Source: Pratylenchus scribneri (lineage: Eukaryota > Nematoda > Chromadorea > Rhabditida > Pratylenchidae). From it: a DNA stretch of 64,000 bases. The position numbers were made by a program, and so were the translations under genes. The stretch is taken from the NCBI GenBank assembly GCA_030063045.1, contig JAQSEB010000189.1:62001-126000 (forward strand). The letters are read 5' to 3'. How positions within the stretch are numbered: position 1 is the stretch's first letter; each line of letters starts with the position of its first letter. The notes beneath the pieces were generated by a model. The model was not told the DNA's origin and searched no databases. It was given only the letters and a program-made list of their open reading frames with translations. This document shows positions 11,911 through 24,478 of the stretch, in pieces.

Positions 11911-12516
11911 ATGTAATAAATTTGAAGAGATTTTAATATTAAAATTTTATTAGAGATAGTAAAGAAATAAAATAAATAAACATATTTTGTATAATATATT
12001 AAAAAAAAAGAAAATATTTTTTAATTAAAAAATTTTCAAATTTTTTATTGAACATTTAATAATAAATAAAAAAAAAATTATAAACTTCCTACATTGATTA
12101 CAAAAATAGTATAATAGAAAAATTTTAAAATTATAAAAATAAATTTTTTAATATAAATAAATTAAAATAATTTTTTAAAATAATAATTGTAATAATAAAA
12201 TTCCATTTGCCATTTGCTAATTTCTACCTATTCAGGCTAATAAAAGCTTTCTCTTCAACTATTAAATTGAGGCAAAAATCTTTATTTTTTGAAATAAATA
12301 ATTTTACAAATGAAAAATTATATATAGTAGAGATTGGAAAATGCATCGAATGAAAAAAAAACAATTTAAAAATATGACTTATTTTTAAATTTTTACTTCA
12401 TTTCGGCTTATTTCAATTTTAAAAATTCGCATCTTAGTTATTAAAATCTAAAATAAATTTTTATTTTGGCGAAAATAACTTAAAGAGTGAAATTTAAATA
12501 TGATTTACCAATTTTA

Positions 12517-12585
12517 GTGGTTGGTGTTTCTACCAGTTTCCATTTAATTTCTACATTCTATGCTACCTGGTCTACTAAAATTTAA
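12517..12585 (+). CDS. possible membrane-segment exon
   Basis: Acceptor CCAATTTTAG, then VVGVSTSFHLISTFYATWS and a short tail to TAA. Hydrophobic enough for a transmembrane segment, and richer in G+C than the flanks. Confidence 0.3.
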   Translation: MVGVSTSFHLISTFYATWSTKI

Positions 12586-12794
12586 TGAAAAAAATTGAAT
12601 AATTAAATTGATAAATAATAAAATGATTATATTTATTAATAATTAAATTTTTATTGTCAATAATTGAATTCAAAAGAAAAAATTGAAAATTTTATTAATT
12701 CTTTGACCTTCTTTATTAACTATAAGAATTAAGAGAAAGTGGAGTAAATATTTCAAAATTTGACACCAAATAATTAATTTTTTCTTGGCTTCAG

Positions 12795-12862
12795 CCATTC
12801 AACGCGATGATTTTGCAGAATCATATCCTTTGGAGGAGATATTATTAAGGAAGATAATATAA
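12795..12862 (+). CDS. exon-like island
   Basis: Acceptor TTGGCTTCAG, then the frame of IQRDDFAESYPLEEILLRKI and TAA at 12860. Good acceptor and codon variety. May follow the island at 12517. Confidence 0.4.
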
Positions 12863-13749
12863 GAAATTATTTTTTTAAGATTTTAAATAATATATATGTA
12901 TCATTGAATATTAAAAAAAATATCAAGACAATTTTAAAAAATAGCTTTTTTATATGAAGCAGTATTTTAACTTAAAATATAATTATCAATTTGTCGTCAA
13001 AAAAATAAGCTTTATATCCATGCATATTTCTTTGCCCATTATCATTTATCGAGGTTGATTATATAAAATATTAAGGCAAAAAATATAATTAAATATAAAT
13101 TTTTTACTAAATTATTCTTAAAATTATAAAATTCTAATATAGAAATTAAACAAATTAACTTTATATATTATTCATGTTCTTAAAAAAACGATAATTTCAA
13201 GTACTTTTAATTTTACTGTAAAAATTATTGCTAAAAAAGTAAAAATTTAAAAAAAATAAATCGAATTTCATTTTTAACAATTTATTATAAATGAAATTAC
13301 AATAATTAAAAAATATTCTTCCATAAAAAAAAGTTTAAAAAAATTTTTTTAATAAAAATTTAAATTTAAAAATTATTTTTATTCAATTATCAAGAAAATT
13401 TAATAATAAAATTATAATAAATTAGAATTTTTCTAGAGTGTATTATTTAGTATTAATAATAAGTTCAAAATATTGCGATCTACTGAATTATAAAGCTTGC
13501 ATGATTAGTTAGGAAATAAACAATATTATTATTATTTATATTTATAAAATGTATTTAATAAGAAATTAAATTAAAATTTGAAGTGTCGATAACAAAGTAT
13601 AATGTAATGCCATTCATTAGTGGTTTAGTAAATGTGAAGTAATTGAAAATCAATATGATTGAAAATAAAAATATGAAAAAATTTTTAGAAAAAAACAAAA
13701 TTTTCATAGAATATTTAATTTTTTTTACTAATTTATAACTGTAGAATGA

Positions 13750-13896
13750 TTCATTAAATATAAGCGTTTCGAAATCACCAATCTTGATCCGGCGCAATTT
13801 CTTCGAAAGTCAATTGCTAGGAAAGAACGTAAATATAATGCTAAAAATTTTTGCCTCCTGAAAAAAATTATCAATATTAAGCCATTGAAATTTTGA
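13750..13896 (+). CDS. 48-codon open frame, basic
   Basis: No Met start, so read as an exon: KRFEITNLDPAQFLRKSIAR then KERKYNAKNF. A minus-strand frame (13555-13797, starting MRRIKIGDFETLIFNESF) covers part of it and cannot be excluded. I prefer plus because its richer half covers the richest bases. Confidence 0.3.
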   Translation, partial: FIKYKRFEITNLDPAQFLRKSIARKERKYNAKNFCLLKKIINIKPLKF

Positions 13897-16391
13897 AAAT
13901 GTAAATTTGAATTGTTGATTTGGAAAATGAAATAAAATAAGAAAGAAGAAAAAATTTTGAAATATATTTTACATTTAATTTTGTGGAATTTTCTAAAATA
14001 ATAAAAAAAATTTATTTTTAATAAATAAAAAAATTAATCATTTCCTATTATTAAACCTAACATTTTTCATTAATTTAATCTGAAAATTTCTGTTGCATAT
14101 TATGAAAAAAATTTTATAAAATTAAATTAAATAAAATTTGTATATTTAAAAGTCCACTCAAAAATTATTTATATTTGAAATAAATACCTATAAAATTTAT
14201 TTGACTTGCAAAATATTTATAATATTTTTAGAAAGTAGAAATTATACAAAAGGATAGTTAATTAAAAAAAATAAATTAAAATAAATTTTTAAATAAGTAT
14301 AAATTTGCTAATAATTCAAACAGTTCAAAGAAAATTACGAAAGAAATAATAAAAATAGTTATGTAAATAAATTAATTACTTAACCTATGCTGCACTCCAA
14401 ATGAAATTTCATCTAATTAAGTTTGGATTACTTATTACCATATAATTTAAAACAATATAGATTTGAAATAAAAAAAACTGATTAATTGAAAAAACAATAT
14501 ATTTCTATTAATTTAATTATTTTACTTATTTGTCTTTGTATTTTGTTGAATTAAATAAAATATTTAATAAAAAATATAGCATAAGAAAATAAATATGATT
14601 AATTTTTTAATTAATAAAATAATACAAAATATTATTTAAAGTTATTAAGAATTATTAATAAAAAAATTTTTAATAATAAAATATTTTAATTTATTTGAAA
14701 AAAATTACCGATTAGATAAATATAATGAAAAAATATATCAATTTTGACTAAAGTAAATGTTGAACTTTTACTGCTCAATTAAAAATATTTTATGATTGAA
14801 ATTATATACCAAAAATTATCAAAAATAAATTTTCAAAAGAATTGAAAAATTATAGAAAATATATTAAAATATAAAGCAAATACCATTTTTATAATAATCT
14901 TCAAAATGATAATGACAAAATCAGAAAATTATTTTATAACGATTAATATTTTTTATTAATAATTTTTTTAATAAAAATTTACAATTTAAATTAATAAGAG
15001 ATAAATATTGTTTTAATTTGACACATAAATCAAAAAAAAAATCAAAATTATTTTTTAAATTTTATTATGGCATAATTAATACTTTTATTCATTGAATTTA
15101 ATGAAAATTTTCAATTCAAAAAATTTAAAAATTTTAAATATTTAAATGAATTAATCCTAACAGCTTGAAAACTGAAAACATTTTCTTACTTAACTCATCA
15201 ATATATAAAAATGAATTATTATTTTTAGCCCAATCAATGAATTAATTTAAAAAAAAATAAAATTAGAATAATAAAAAATAAATAAAAATATTTTATCAAA
15301 TTATTGCAAATTTCTTATTTTCAAAAAAATGGATTTATATAAATTATGAAAATATAGATATTTTAATCTATGATATGATTATTAAAATTAAAACAGCATT
15401 TAAATAACCTCAAATATAATTAAAATTACAATTTTATTGTTAAAATATTTAATGTTTATCATTGAAAAAAATATTTAAATTGAAATTGATTGATTGTTTT
15501 AGCTATGATATGAAAATAAATTTTTGGAATTGAAAAATTATATATTATAAATTCAATTAATAATTTTTTTGAAGGATATAAATGAAAGAAATAAATTAAA
15601 CTATGTAAATTACTTAAAAATTTTTAATTTTTAAAAAAAAATAATTTAATTTTCCCGACTTTTGGATTCTCATAATTTCCTTTTAATATTGGAATTCTGA
15701 TCTCAAAATTTAAAATTAATTAAATAAAAATATTCCTAATTTGAAATATACATATTCTATAATCACATTTACTTGAAGAATGATTCATGAAAATATTAGT
15801 ACAAAATTTTAAGCAAAAATATAAGAAAAATAAAATCTATTATATATTATTATATTTAGTTCCATTGTAATAATAGCGAGATGATAGAAATGGATAAACA
15901 GTGAAATTTATGGAGAGGATAAAATATAATTTATAGCAATAAAATTATTCATTTTTATTTATACGATATTAAATTAAAAAGTGATTTAAAACAATTTGAA
16001 AATATTTTTTATAGATTTTCGAACCAATAAATATATTGGAATAAAATTCAATAAATAAAAAAAAAACATTTTATAAATCTATTAAATTAATAATAAATTT
16101 TTGTAATCATACAATAATTAAACTAAATATTATAAATATTTAAAATAATAAATGAAATTAGTAATTAAATTAAAAATATTTAAAAATTATGAATATAAAA
16201 AATTTAATTTATAATAATTTTATTTAAAAAAATATATTTAATTATTATTAAATAAAAAATTAAATTGCCAAGCGAAATTTATATTCAAATTTTTAAAAAT
16301 ATAAAATTTTAAAATTTTTTATTTTAATTAATAAAATTATAAAATAAAATTAATTTTTTGTTAAAGTAATAAATTAAAATATGAATACAAC
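13897..16391. other. AT-rich spacer, no gene seen
   Basis: 2.5 kb of nearly pure A/T, with stops every few codons in all frames. No repeat seen by eye. Confidence 0.55.
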
Positions 16392-16477
16392 CCATGTATT
16401 CCAGGATGAAGCCGGTCAAGCCCCCTTTACCCAATGCTTCTCGTTTGACATCCCGCAAATTAGAAAAATAATTTTGA
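16392..16477 (-). CDS. exon 2 of a two-exon gene fragment
   Basis: Acceptor TGTTGCCAG on the minus strand, then one base completing a codon, then QNYFSNLRDVKREALGKGGL and TGFILEYM, and a GTTGTA donor. The phase agrees with the exon at 16656-16741, giving one continuous reading of about 58 residues. The longer frame 16324-16551 is this exon plus intron. Protein not recognised. Confidence 0.5.
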
Positions 16478-16655
16478 CTGGCAACAGACAATATAAAATT
16501 TTTAAAATCATTAAAAATTTTAACGAAATAATCTATGCAAAAGTTTTTCATTTTGGTTGATATCTTTACTAGTTCATGAATATAATAAAATTAATAACAT
16601 AAATTATTACTTTATAAATATATTTTTTATTTAACAAATAAACAGTCCATTTTAC

Positions 16656-16741
16656 TGCCTTGCAATGTCCACCGGAATTCCAAAGCCCGCACCGCTGTTT
16701 TGCTCCGGATAGCCTGGAGATCCCCGTGGTTTGTGGTTCCA
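16656..16741 (-). CDS. exon 1 of a two-exon gene fragment
   Basis: The minus strand reads WNHKPRGSPGYPEQNSGAGF then GIPVDIAR, and stops at a GTAAAA donor with two bases of a split codon that the next exon completes. The start uses the acceptor GGCACAG at 16742-16748. The upstream acceptor at 16766 would bring in a TAA. Gly/Pro-rich and the most G+C-rich of the exons. Family unknown. Confidence 0.5.
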
Positions 16742-16765
16742 CTGTGCCAATTATCCACTTCCCGC

Positions 16766-17411
16766 CTGTAATTAATATATAATTCAGTGAAAGGAAAAAA
16801 ATATTTAATAATAATTTTATAGAAAATACGCTGTTTAAAAATTTAAATGTAAAATTTATTTTTAATACTTCCCAAGACTCATATTTGCTGCTTGGCGAAA
16901 TGCAAAAATTGAAATAATTTTAAGGATATTTGAATGTGGATTTTATGAATTTCAAATTCAATATAAAATAACAAAATTATTTAATTTATCTAAAATCTAG
17001 AAAGGGGAATTCGATAAAATAAACCTTTATTTTCAAGAATGCTTATTGCCATAATATAGAAAAAGCTAGTTGAAAAAAAGTGAATATCAGAACTTATTTT
17101 ATTTGACATGATGTATTTAAATAAAAAATCGCATCAATATGCGTTTAAATTATTATTTTTTTTATTTATATATAATTTTTAAATTTAATAATTAAAATAA
17201 AATTTATTATATTTTATTGAAAATAAATTGAAAATTAATGCAGGAAATTCAAAATAGATAGTTGTTTCGAATTCTGAATTAAAATTTAAATTATGATTTT
17301 ATTAAATAATGATTATAAAATTTTTTATAAAAATAAAATTTTAATGAAATATGAAGTTAAAATAAAAAATTTCCAAAAAAAAAAAATTTAAAAAAATAAT
17401 TAAATTTTTAA
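16766..17411. other. AT-rich spacer
   Basis: Nothing recognised. Confidence 0.5.
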
Positions 17412-17960
17412 TTATCACAAAAAACCAGTGGGGCAGAGCCCCACTGGTTTAAGGCATGCTTCCGTATCGGAAAAAGCGGAGGGCGCTTTAAGGTACCCCA
17501 GTAGGTTTTTTATTCCAAGTTTTAGACGGCTCGCTTCGCTCGCCTTGTATTTTTTAATTTTTTAAACCGGTTTAAGCTTATATCTCGAAATCGGTTTAAG
17601 CTAACACTCTACGCAATACCTCATTCGATCCGTTCATGCTCTACAACTTTGCTTTTTACCGCGCAGCTCTATCTGAACACTAAAAAAAGTTACAAACCTA
17701 TTTCCAACTCGCGCACCCATAGTAGAAAAGTTTGAAGCATTTTTCTGGCCAAGCCTGGCCACCGTGACCCCCGAACCTATATATCATTTTGTATCTAAGA
17801 CTCCAACTTAGGTATCTGTCGTGCCCGATTTTTGATTTAGGTCCAAGGAAAAAAGTTTTACCTGGACAAACCGGTTTTTAAACCGGTTTCGACCCAAACC
17901 CAAACCCCAATCAAAAAACGCGTATTTTTCCTGGATGCGCACTAAAAAGTTACCCCTAGG
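17412..17960. repeat. GC-rich block, possible non-autonomous element
   Basis: About 550 bp with base composition near balance and sharp edges in A/T-rich flanks. It holds a terminal perfect hairpin (17422-17450), three copies of the palindrome AAACCGGTTT (17564-17573, 17868-17877, 17880-17889), a related AATCGGTTTAAGCT copy, and CTCGCTTCGCTCG. No long ORF and no tRNA or rRNA pattern. Read on the minus strand it starts TCCTAGGGG and ends just after the hairpin, loosely like a Helitron-type element, but the CTRR end is missing. Could also be a structured RNA locus or recently transferred DNA. Confidence 0.45.
17422..17450. repeat. 13-bp perfect hairpin, AGA loop
   Basis: Arms 17422-17434 and 17438-17450 are exact reverse complements (AAACCAGTGGGGC / GCCCCACTGGTTT) around AGA. 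A very stable stem for this A/T-rich region, sitting at the edge of the GC-rich block. Confidence 0.9.
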
Positions 17961-18180
17961 ATGTGCTATATTTTGAAAAGAATTGAAAGAAATAAAATTT
18001 TAGGATAATTAAAAAATATATAATAGAATAAGCAAAAAAACTAGTGTCTTAGAGTGAGAGATAAAAATAAATAAATTGAAAAATCAGAATAAAATATAAA
18101 GCATATTATAAAAATGTAAATATATTCTCCAAAATTAAAATTTTAAGACAATCGAGGATAAAATGGACAAATGCACTTAC
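17961..18180. other. AT-rich spacer
   Basis: Nothing recognised apart from the donor site at its right edge. Confidence 0.4.
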
Positions 18181-18215
18181 CGCCCCCAATTCCTCAGCAT
18201 CAACGGTAAAAAAGA
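18181..18215 (-). CDS. exon edge with consensus donor
   Basis: A GC-rich patch on the minus strand reads VDAEELGA (or MLRNWGR in another frame) directly before a perfect GTAAGT donor at 18175-18180. The upstream limit is not visible. Probably a small 5' exon. Confidence 0.35.
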
Positions 18216-19275
18216 TAAAATAAATTTTTTAAAAATTATAAATTTAATAATTATATTAATAATTTAATATGCTTATTATTATTGAATGCACTTTATTTTA
18301 TATTTTAAATAATCTCAGTATTAATTTCAAATTTTAATCAAAAAATCACTCAAATAAAGATTATCATTTAAATATGAAAAGAAAATTATTCATTAATGAA
18401 AAAAAAAATAATATTAAATAATAAAAATGACAAAATTTATAAAAAAAAATTTAGAATAATTTAAAAGAAATGAAAAACATGAATTAAAAATTAAAATAGA
18501 AAATTAATTTAAAAAATCTAAGAATAAAAATTATGGTTTGCTTAAAGACAAAATTTATTATTGCGAAAAAATATTTTGCGAAATCTATTAATTTGATTCG
18601 ATTATGCCTTTGTAAAAGAAAAATGTAAGTTTTAATTTTTAGTAATTATAAAAAAAAAAGAAATCAAAATTAAATAATAATTATGATTTTTTTATAATTA
18701 CCTAAATGAAAAAAATTTGATGATAAAATAAAATTAATTCCATTATTGAAATAAATAAAAAAGGATCTTCATTAAATCAAAGAAAAGAAAATCATCCTAC
18801 CTTAATCGATAAATATTGAATACGCATTTGTAATTTTATAAAATAAAATTTAAATAAATAATTTTAATTCTTTTTAAAATTTTCCAACTTGCTTAATTAG
18901 AAAATTTATTAAAATATGCAAAAAAAAGTAATAAATTAAATAGAATAAACTTTAAGCGGAAAATAATTAAAAAAGAAAAAATTTTTCAAAAATTATATCG
19001 AAAATGTAATTAATTAATTTTTATAAAGAATTAGAAAATTTAGCGAAAATCATCCAGAGATATTTTATATACAAATATAAAATAATTTTATTTATTTTTG
19101 TTAATAAAAAAATTTTAAAATTTTTTTGTTAGATTTTAATATAATATTAAATAATAATTTAATTAATATTTATAAGAAATCTATATAATAAAAAATAAAT
19201 TTATTTTTAAAGAATTTAATGAAATTTTTAGGCCTAAAAAATCTATGGATTTATAAAAAGCCAATTCATATTTAG
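18216..19275. other. AT-rich spacer, no gene seen
   Basis: No coding island or repeat seen. Confidence 0.5.
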
Positions 19276-19332
19276 AGGAATTTAGCAGGGCCAACTATCA
19301 AAAATATTTTGTTATGGAGAATCCAAATAAAG
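19276..19332 (+). CDS. exon-like island with both splice sites
   Basis: Acceptor TTCATATTTAG, codons EFSRANYQKYFVMENPNK, then donor GTCTTT after a split codon. Short but flanked correctly on both sides. Unknown protein. Confidence 0.4.
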
Positions 19333-20519
19333 GTCTTTTTTATAATATTAAATAAAAGTTAAATATTCATTCATATCAAGTTTTGGTGAATAATTAGAAA
19401 TAGTTCTGTAATTTTTTAATGATAGACTATTAATTTGTTGATTTTAAAAATAATAAATTTGGCTAAAACTAATTAAAAACACAATTCAAGAGAAAAATTT
19501 ATAATAGATTTTTCATAAATAATTAATGAGGAAGCATAAGACACTATATTTTGAATATTTTTAATTCGTTGATTTTAATAAAATTTTCTTAAATAATATT
19601 AAATTATTATGAAATTATTAAAGCAAAAAATTTGCATAATTATCTTCTTCATAAAAATAAATATTTTACACAACATTTTTAAACTTATAAAATTTTTATA
19701 TAATTTATATTATAATACATTAATTAAAAGTTGAAAAATATATTGAAATAAGGCTTTCGTTATAGCATTGTTGGCGCACTTCTATGACTGAACAAACCTA
19801 AAAGACTGTCGATAATCTCAATTAAAACATAAAATTAAACAAAATATATATAATAATCGTACTAATATTCAATTGCACATCTAGAACCGACATCCAAATT
19901 TTCTAACCTCACTTTATTACTTTTCTTAATTTCTCTCAACTAAATCTAATGAAAAAAATATAATAAAAGGACGATTTTCTATATTATGATGAATGCATTA
20001 CAAAATACATTAATATGGTTTTAAGCTGTGGACACAGATTTTCATGTTCCATATATTACATAAATAATTTTCTAATAAAATTAATATTATGAAAAATGTA
20101 GTTCGAATATAAGTTTGCTTAAATTAACAAAAAAACACGAAAAAAATTTTGCATTTTATGGTGAATTTCAATAATTTGATTAAATAATATATTTCATTGA
20201 AAAATTAGAAAAAAATTGAAAATAACTATGAAATTAAAATAATTAGAATTAATTCAAGATAAGATAAATTTAGCAGTAAAATTTCGATATATGTTTACGG
20301 AAAAATATATCCCCTTTTTTCGTCGAACTGTTTCATTTATTATTTTAGAGGCTAAATAATTATAAAATTGATAAATGATTAAAAAATTTTTCAAAAAAAA
20401 TGAAAATAATGTTTGTCCTTAAATTTTTTATAATCGGAAATATATTGAAGATCTTCAATTGAAAATTTAGCAAAGAATTTAATTCTAAAGAAATTTTGGA
20501 TAATTGCTAATAGTTTTAG

Positions 20520-20602
20520 ATAAGGATGAGGCTCTTCTGGCTATGGGAAAAATTATTAGCAGCGAATTTTATCGATTGCGTGAAAAACTTTATTTTATTT
20601 AA
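20520..20602 (+). CDS. exon-like island
   Basis: Acceptor AATAGTTTTAG, then KDEALLAMGKIISSEFYRLR and EKLYFI to TAA. Helical, mixed charge. Unknown protein. Confidence 0.4.
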
Positions 20603-21276
20603 AATTATTAAAAAAATAATTTAATATTGTATTTAGTTTAAAATTTAAAAATAAAATGATTATTAAATATTAGCATTGTAGCTGATATAAAATGCAAGTT
20701 AAATATTTTTAAAAATTAATTTTACATAAAATTAAATAAGGCGAATTTTTTAAATTATTATTTTATTCATAAAGAATAAAAAAATTTTATTATAATATTA
20801 TATTTTTCAACTTTCAATTTTCCTGATTGATGCGCTAAAAAATCCTAATTGCAAATTACAATTTTTTGACAAAGTAAACATGTAGAATCTGGAAAGAAAA
20901 TTGATGGATAAGAATGAGCGATTTATATAAAATAATTAGAAAAACCTTTAATAATACCTTAAATAAAATTCATTTTTATTTCATCAGCTTCGCTTTTCAA
21001 TCTTTCAATTGAATTCCATAGAATTCACATAAGTGGCATGATTAATTTGGAAAATTTTAGTAGAAAATTAAAAATTTTTTTATCTCAAATAAAAAATGGC
21101 TACATGCACCTTCAAACCTAAAATTCCAAATTTAAATTAGAAATTAAAAAAATATAATAATATTTTAAGAAATTTTATAATGAATTTAATAAATGAATAG
21201 ATATTTAATAAAAAAAAATAATTAAAATATTAGAAATAAGAAATATAATTTTCGCAACCGACAAAATATGCATCAA

Positions 21277-21289
21277 CCCGGAGTCACAT
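21277..21289 (+). repeat. left terminal inverted repeat
   Basis: CCCGGAGTCACAT, an exact inverted match to 27316-27328. The G+C-rich motif is conspicuous in A/T-rich flanks. The match ends after 13 bp. Confidence 0.75.
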
Positions 21290-21800
21290 AAAAAATAGAT
21301 GCAAAAATATGTTGAAAATTTGATCTAATTGTCAAAATATTGTAAAAATGGGAAAATTGTCAAAATATTTTGAAAAGATATAAATTGTCAAAATATTTTT
21401 AAAATGAGCAAAATTCTTAAAATTCGAGGTCAAAATAAATTCAAAAGATTTTGAAAATAATAGGTAAAAATCTTTTCACAATTATTCATATTTGCAAAAT
21501 AAAATGAAAATATAAAAATTTCTAGAATATTCTGAAAATAGCAAAATTTTAAGAATATTTTCAGAATTTAATAATTTTGAAAACTATTTTCATATACTTT
21601 TTCAGAATCTTTTGAAAATATGACCCAAAATGCTACTAAAAATGGATACAATTTTAAAAATATTTTCAAAAATCATTTAATATTCACAATTATTTTCGTA
21701 AAAATTTTCAAAATTTTTTGAAAAAAATTACCAAAAATCTTTTCAAAAATTAATAAATTTTTCGAATATTTTCAAAATTTTTGTTTTTTCCCCTTTAAAT
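21290..21800. repeat. left subterminal degenerate repeats
   Basis: Repeated ATTGTCAAAATATTTTGAAAA-like words at roughly 30-bp spacing, degrading inward. The right end has comparable TTTTGAAAATATTT words. Such arrays inside terminal repeats are typical of DNA transposons, where they can bind transposase. Confidence 0.5.
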
Positions 21801-22179
21801 AGGAGAAATTAAAATCAATAATAAATAAATGTAAACGTGAAATTATAGCAGAATTTATTTATCAGATTTTAAATAGATGAGAATTGACAATATTTTTAAT
21901 TGAAATGAAGTATTTTTAAATAAAGATTTTTATTATAGAATTTTTGGAAAGAAGATAAATATGAGTTTTTAGCATTTGAAGATTACTTTAAACTCTTATT
22001 TTAGAAAAGAAGCATAGTGGTGTAATATTCACATGATATCAAAAAAGTAATTTAAATTTCTACTTGCTAGAATAAAATTATAATTTTAATGATTTAATAA
22101 ATGAATTCTCATTAAAAACCTAAAAATGATCAATTTATTCATAGATTTGAAAAATAACAAATTTTTCTTTATATTGTCT

Positions 22180-23592
22180 TCCCAATCCCAATCCATTTGA
22201 GAATCATTCTTTCGCCACAATACCATCGTAGATGAAGGCGAGCTAAAAATTTACATATGTATATTTTTTATAATTTTTTTATCAAATAAACCTGGCCATA
22301 TTCTTATCATTTGGCTAGGACTTGTTATGTGTCAATAAATTGAATCTGATGTCGTTCAATCCATCCAAGAGATTTTGCTAGACTTTTTCCACAATTTTTG
22401 TTGGAAATTCTAGACATATAATAAAGATAAAGGTTACTTAAATAATTTTCCAAAGCTCAATCTTAAGGTTTTTTTTACAGTACTAATTTTTTTGAGAATT
22501 TAAAATAATATTCATTTGCCCTTGTTTTATTGAGTCTTTATTAAATTTTTATATTCAAATCATTAAATTTTTAAAATTTTGATATCCAATTTTTCTAAAA
22601 ATATTTTTAAAAAAAACCTAAAATTATCCATAAAATCTTTCTTAGTTTTTTTTTTAAAAATCCGCAGAAACTTTTAATTTCTTAAAAAGTTAAACAAATT
22701 AAAATTTATAAATTTTTATAGCCATAAAATTGGAAGAAAATGAAAAGAAACCTGCATTACAAGTTTTTGCCATTAAAAAGATCTTTTTTCCTTTTTCCTT
22801 GAGCATTGTTATAATTGTTCAAAACGCCTATAAATTGTGCGAATATTTCTTAAAAATTCTTATATTTTATTCTTTAAATAAAAAACCTGAGAATTCTTAT
22901 TTAGATTTTTTGCATAGGATAATTAATGAATATTTTTTTTTTGCACATCTTGTCGAGAAAATTCTTGCAAAATCCGCTCTTCATTGTTGACCTCGATAAC
23001 GTAAATATTTTTGAATAGTTCCTAAATTTTCATAATTTTTTATCATTAATTTTAATAAAAAAAATTTATACTACCTCTTTTGTAGATTTATGGTGCATAT
23101 TTTCATTTCTCTCTTCTCAAATTTTTTTATGATGTAGGGCATATATTGCATCATTAGCGTGACAAGTTCTTTCTGAGATTTGTTGATCGAATAACATTGG
23201 TCATTTCGCTCATATCTTTGAAGAATTTTTGATGGACATCTTTTTGATATTTCTCGAGCATTTTGCCCAACAAATCACTCTGATCTTCTAAAATAAGTAA
23301 TATTTTTACACTATTTTCTACCTTCTTTAAGACTTTCCTTTATGAATTCGTATTGGTCGGCGAAGTTTATTGCAACGAACTTTTTAAATTCTTGGCACAC
23401 TTTTTCCTGCATTTCATCATCAGAAGTCTCCTCTTCATAGTCTTCCAGATTATTGGCCAAATCATTTTTCTCACCTTTTTGTACAACATGCGAAGTTCGC
23501 TTAAATATAATTTTATATTGAATTATTGATTTTATTTTTTACCTAGCTGAGTTTTGATGGTGGTTCAGAATTCCATTATCAGTTTTTGACAT
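22180..23592 (-). pseudogene. left-arm degenerate multi-exon gene
   Basis: Minus-strand exons: 23543-23592 (MSKTDNGILNHHQNSA), 23322-23499 (EDYEEETSDDEMQEKVCQEF, then FKKFVAINFADQYEFIKESL) and 23154-23287 (DLLGKMLEKYQKDVHQKFF). The last two join in phase across a 34-bp GT..AG intron. The frame changes near 23180 (to ELVTLMMQYMPYIIKKFEKR). It continues weakly through 22880-22990 (TMKSGFCKNFLDKM) and 22200-22420 (MSRISNKNCGKSLAKSLGW; MVLWRKNDSQMDWDWED). The first exon does not join in phase. Related to the right-arm gene: YEFIKESL..DLLGKML against YPEFVNSLDQFGLMKL. No known domain recognised. The plus frame at 22730-22990 is a shadow. Confidence 0.5.
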
Positions 23593-24061
23593 TTCTCACT
23601 TTCTTTTTCATTTTAGAATTACCAAAATATTTAGAGAATTAAACCAGAAGATTATTTATTTGAGAAATTTTATAGATATTTAGTTGTTTTATTTACGATT
23701 TCATTAATTTTCTCATCATTATAATTACATTTCAGAATTTTAAGTATCAAAAAAACAAATAAGCATTTATTATGTAGATATTTTTTGCAAAAATATCTTA
23801 ATTATGATCTAATAAAAAAATAATAACTATATAAATCATATATGAAAAGTGAGAGAGAACATAGTCAGAGAATTAGAAGAAATTCACAAATATCAAAATC
23901 GACAAAAAAAAAAACAAAATTTTCTAAGTCTAAGTAAAAGAATAAATTCTATTAATTGAATTCTCCGGACAAATCTTAATTCTATCAAAGAATTCTGGTC
24001 AAAATATAAGCATGGATATAATTGAGGTAATTGTTAATATAATAAAAATAGAAGTACAGAT

Positions 24062-24178
24062 TATAGGATGCTTATGATTCAGAGAATTTTCTGCCTGATC
24101 TTGAATGAATGCTTCCTGTTCGAAATTTGGTGGCTCTTTTAATTCTTCCTGATGATCAAGAAATTTCCAAGCGTTCAT
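24062..24178 (-). CDS. possible first exon of left-arm gene
   Basis: ATG at 24178 on the minus strand reads MNAWKFLDHQEELKEPPNFE then QEAFIQDQAENSLNHKHP. Acidic/glutamine-rich and well coded. It lies close to the centre of the inverted structure and points toward the left arm. The link to the exons below 23.6 kb is a guess. Confidence 0.4.
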
Positions 24179-24478
24179 TGCGATTGCAAATCAACCATAG
24201 TCCAAAAATCTCAGAGCATTTTGGGAGAATCACAGGAAAGCGTCCAAATATAATACATTAAGCAGATTTAATTATTAATATAAAAATATTTTAAACGAAA
24301 ATTTTAAGTCAATAAGCCTTCACAACTAACTATCCAAGAAGGCACCACCAGAATTGAATTTAACATGTTTTTCTGGCATGTCTGATCTAAAATCTTTACA
24401 AATTGTCATGCGAATGGTTCGCGGTATATGAGGATATGAAGGTTTAAGAAAATTCAAATATTTACAAAAATTTTATGG

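Noticed and set aside
22730..22990. 86-codon plus-strand frame
   Set aside because: Opposite strand of the decayed left-arm gene, which matches the right arm in the minus reading (TMKSGFCKNF against KMKISRDFCK).
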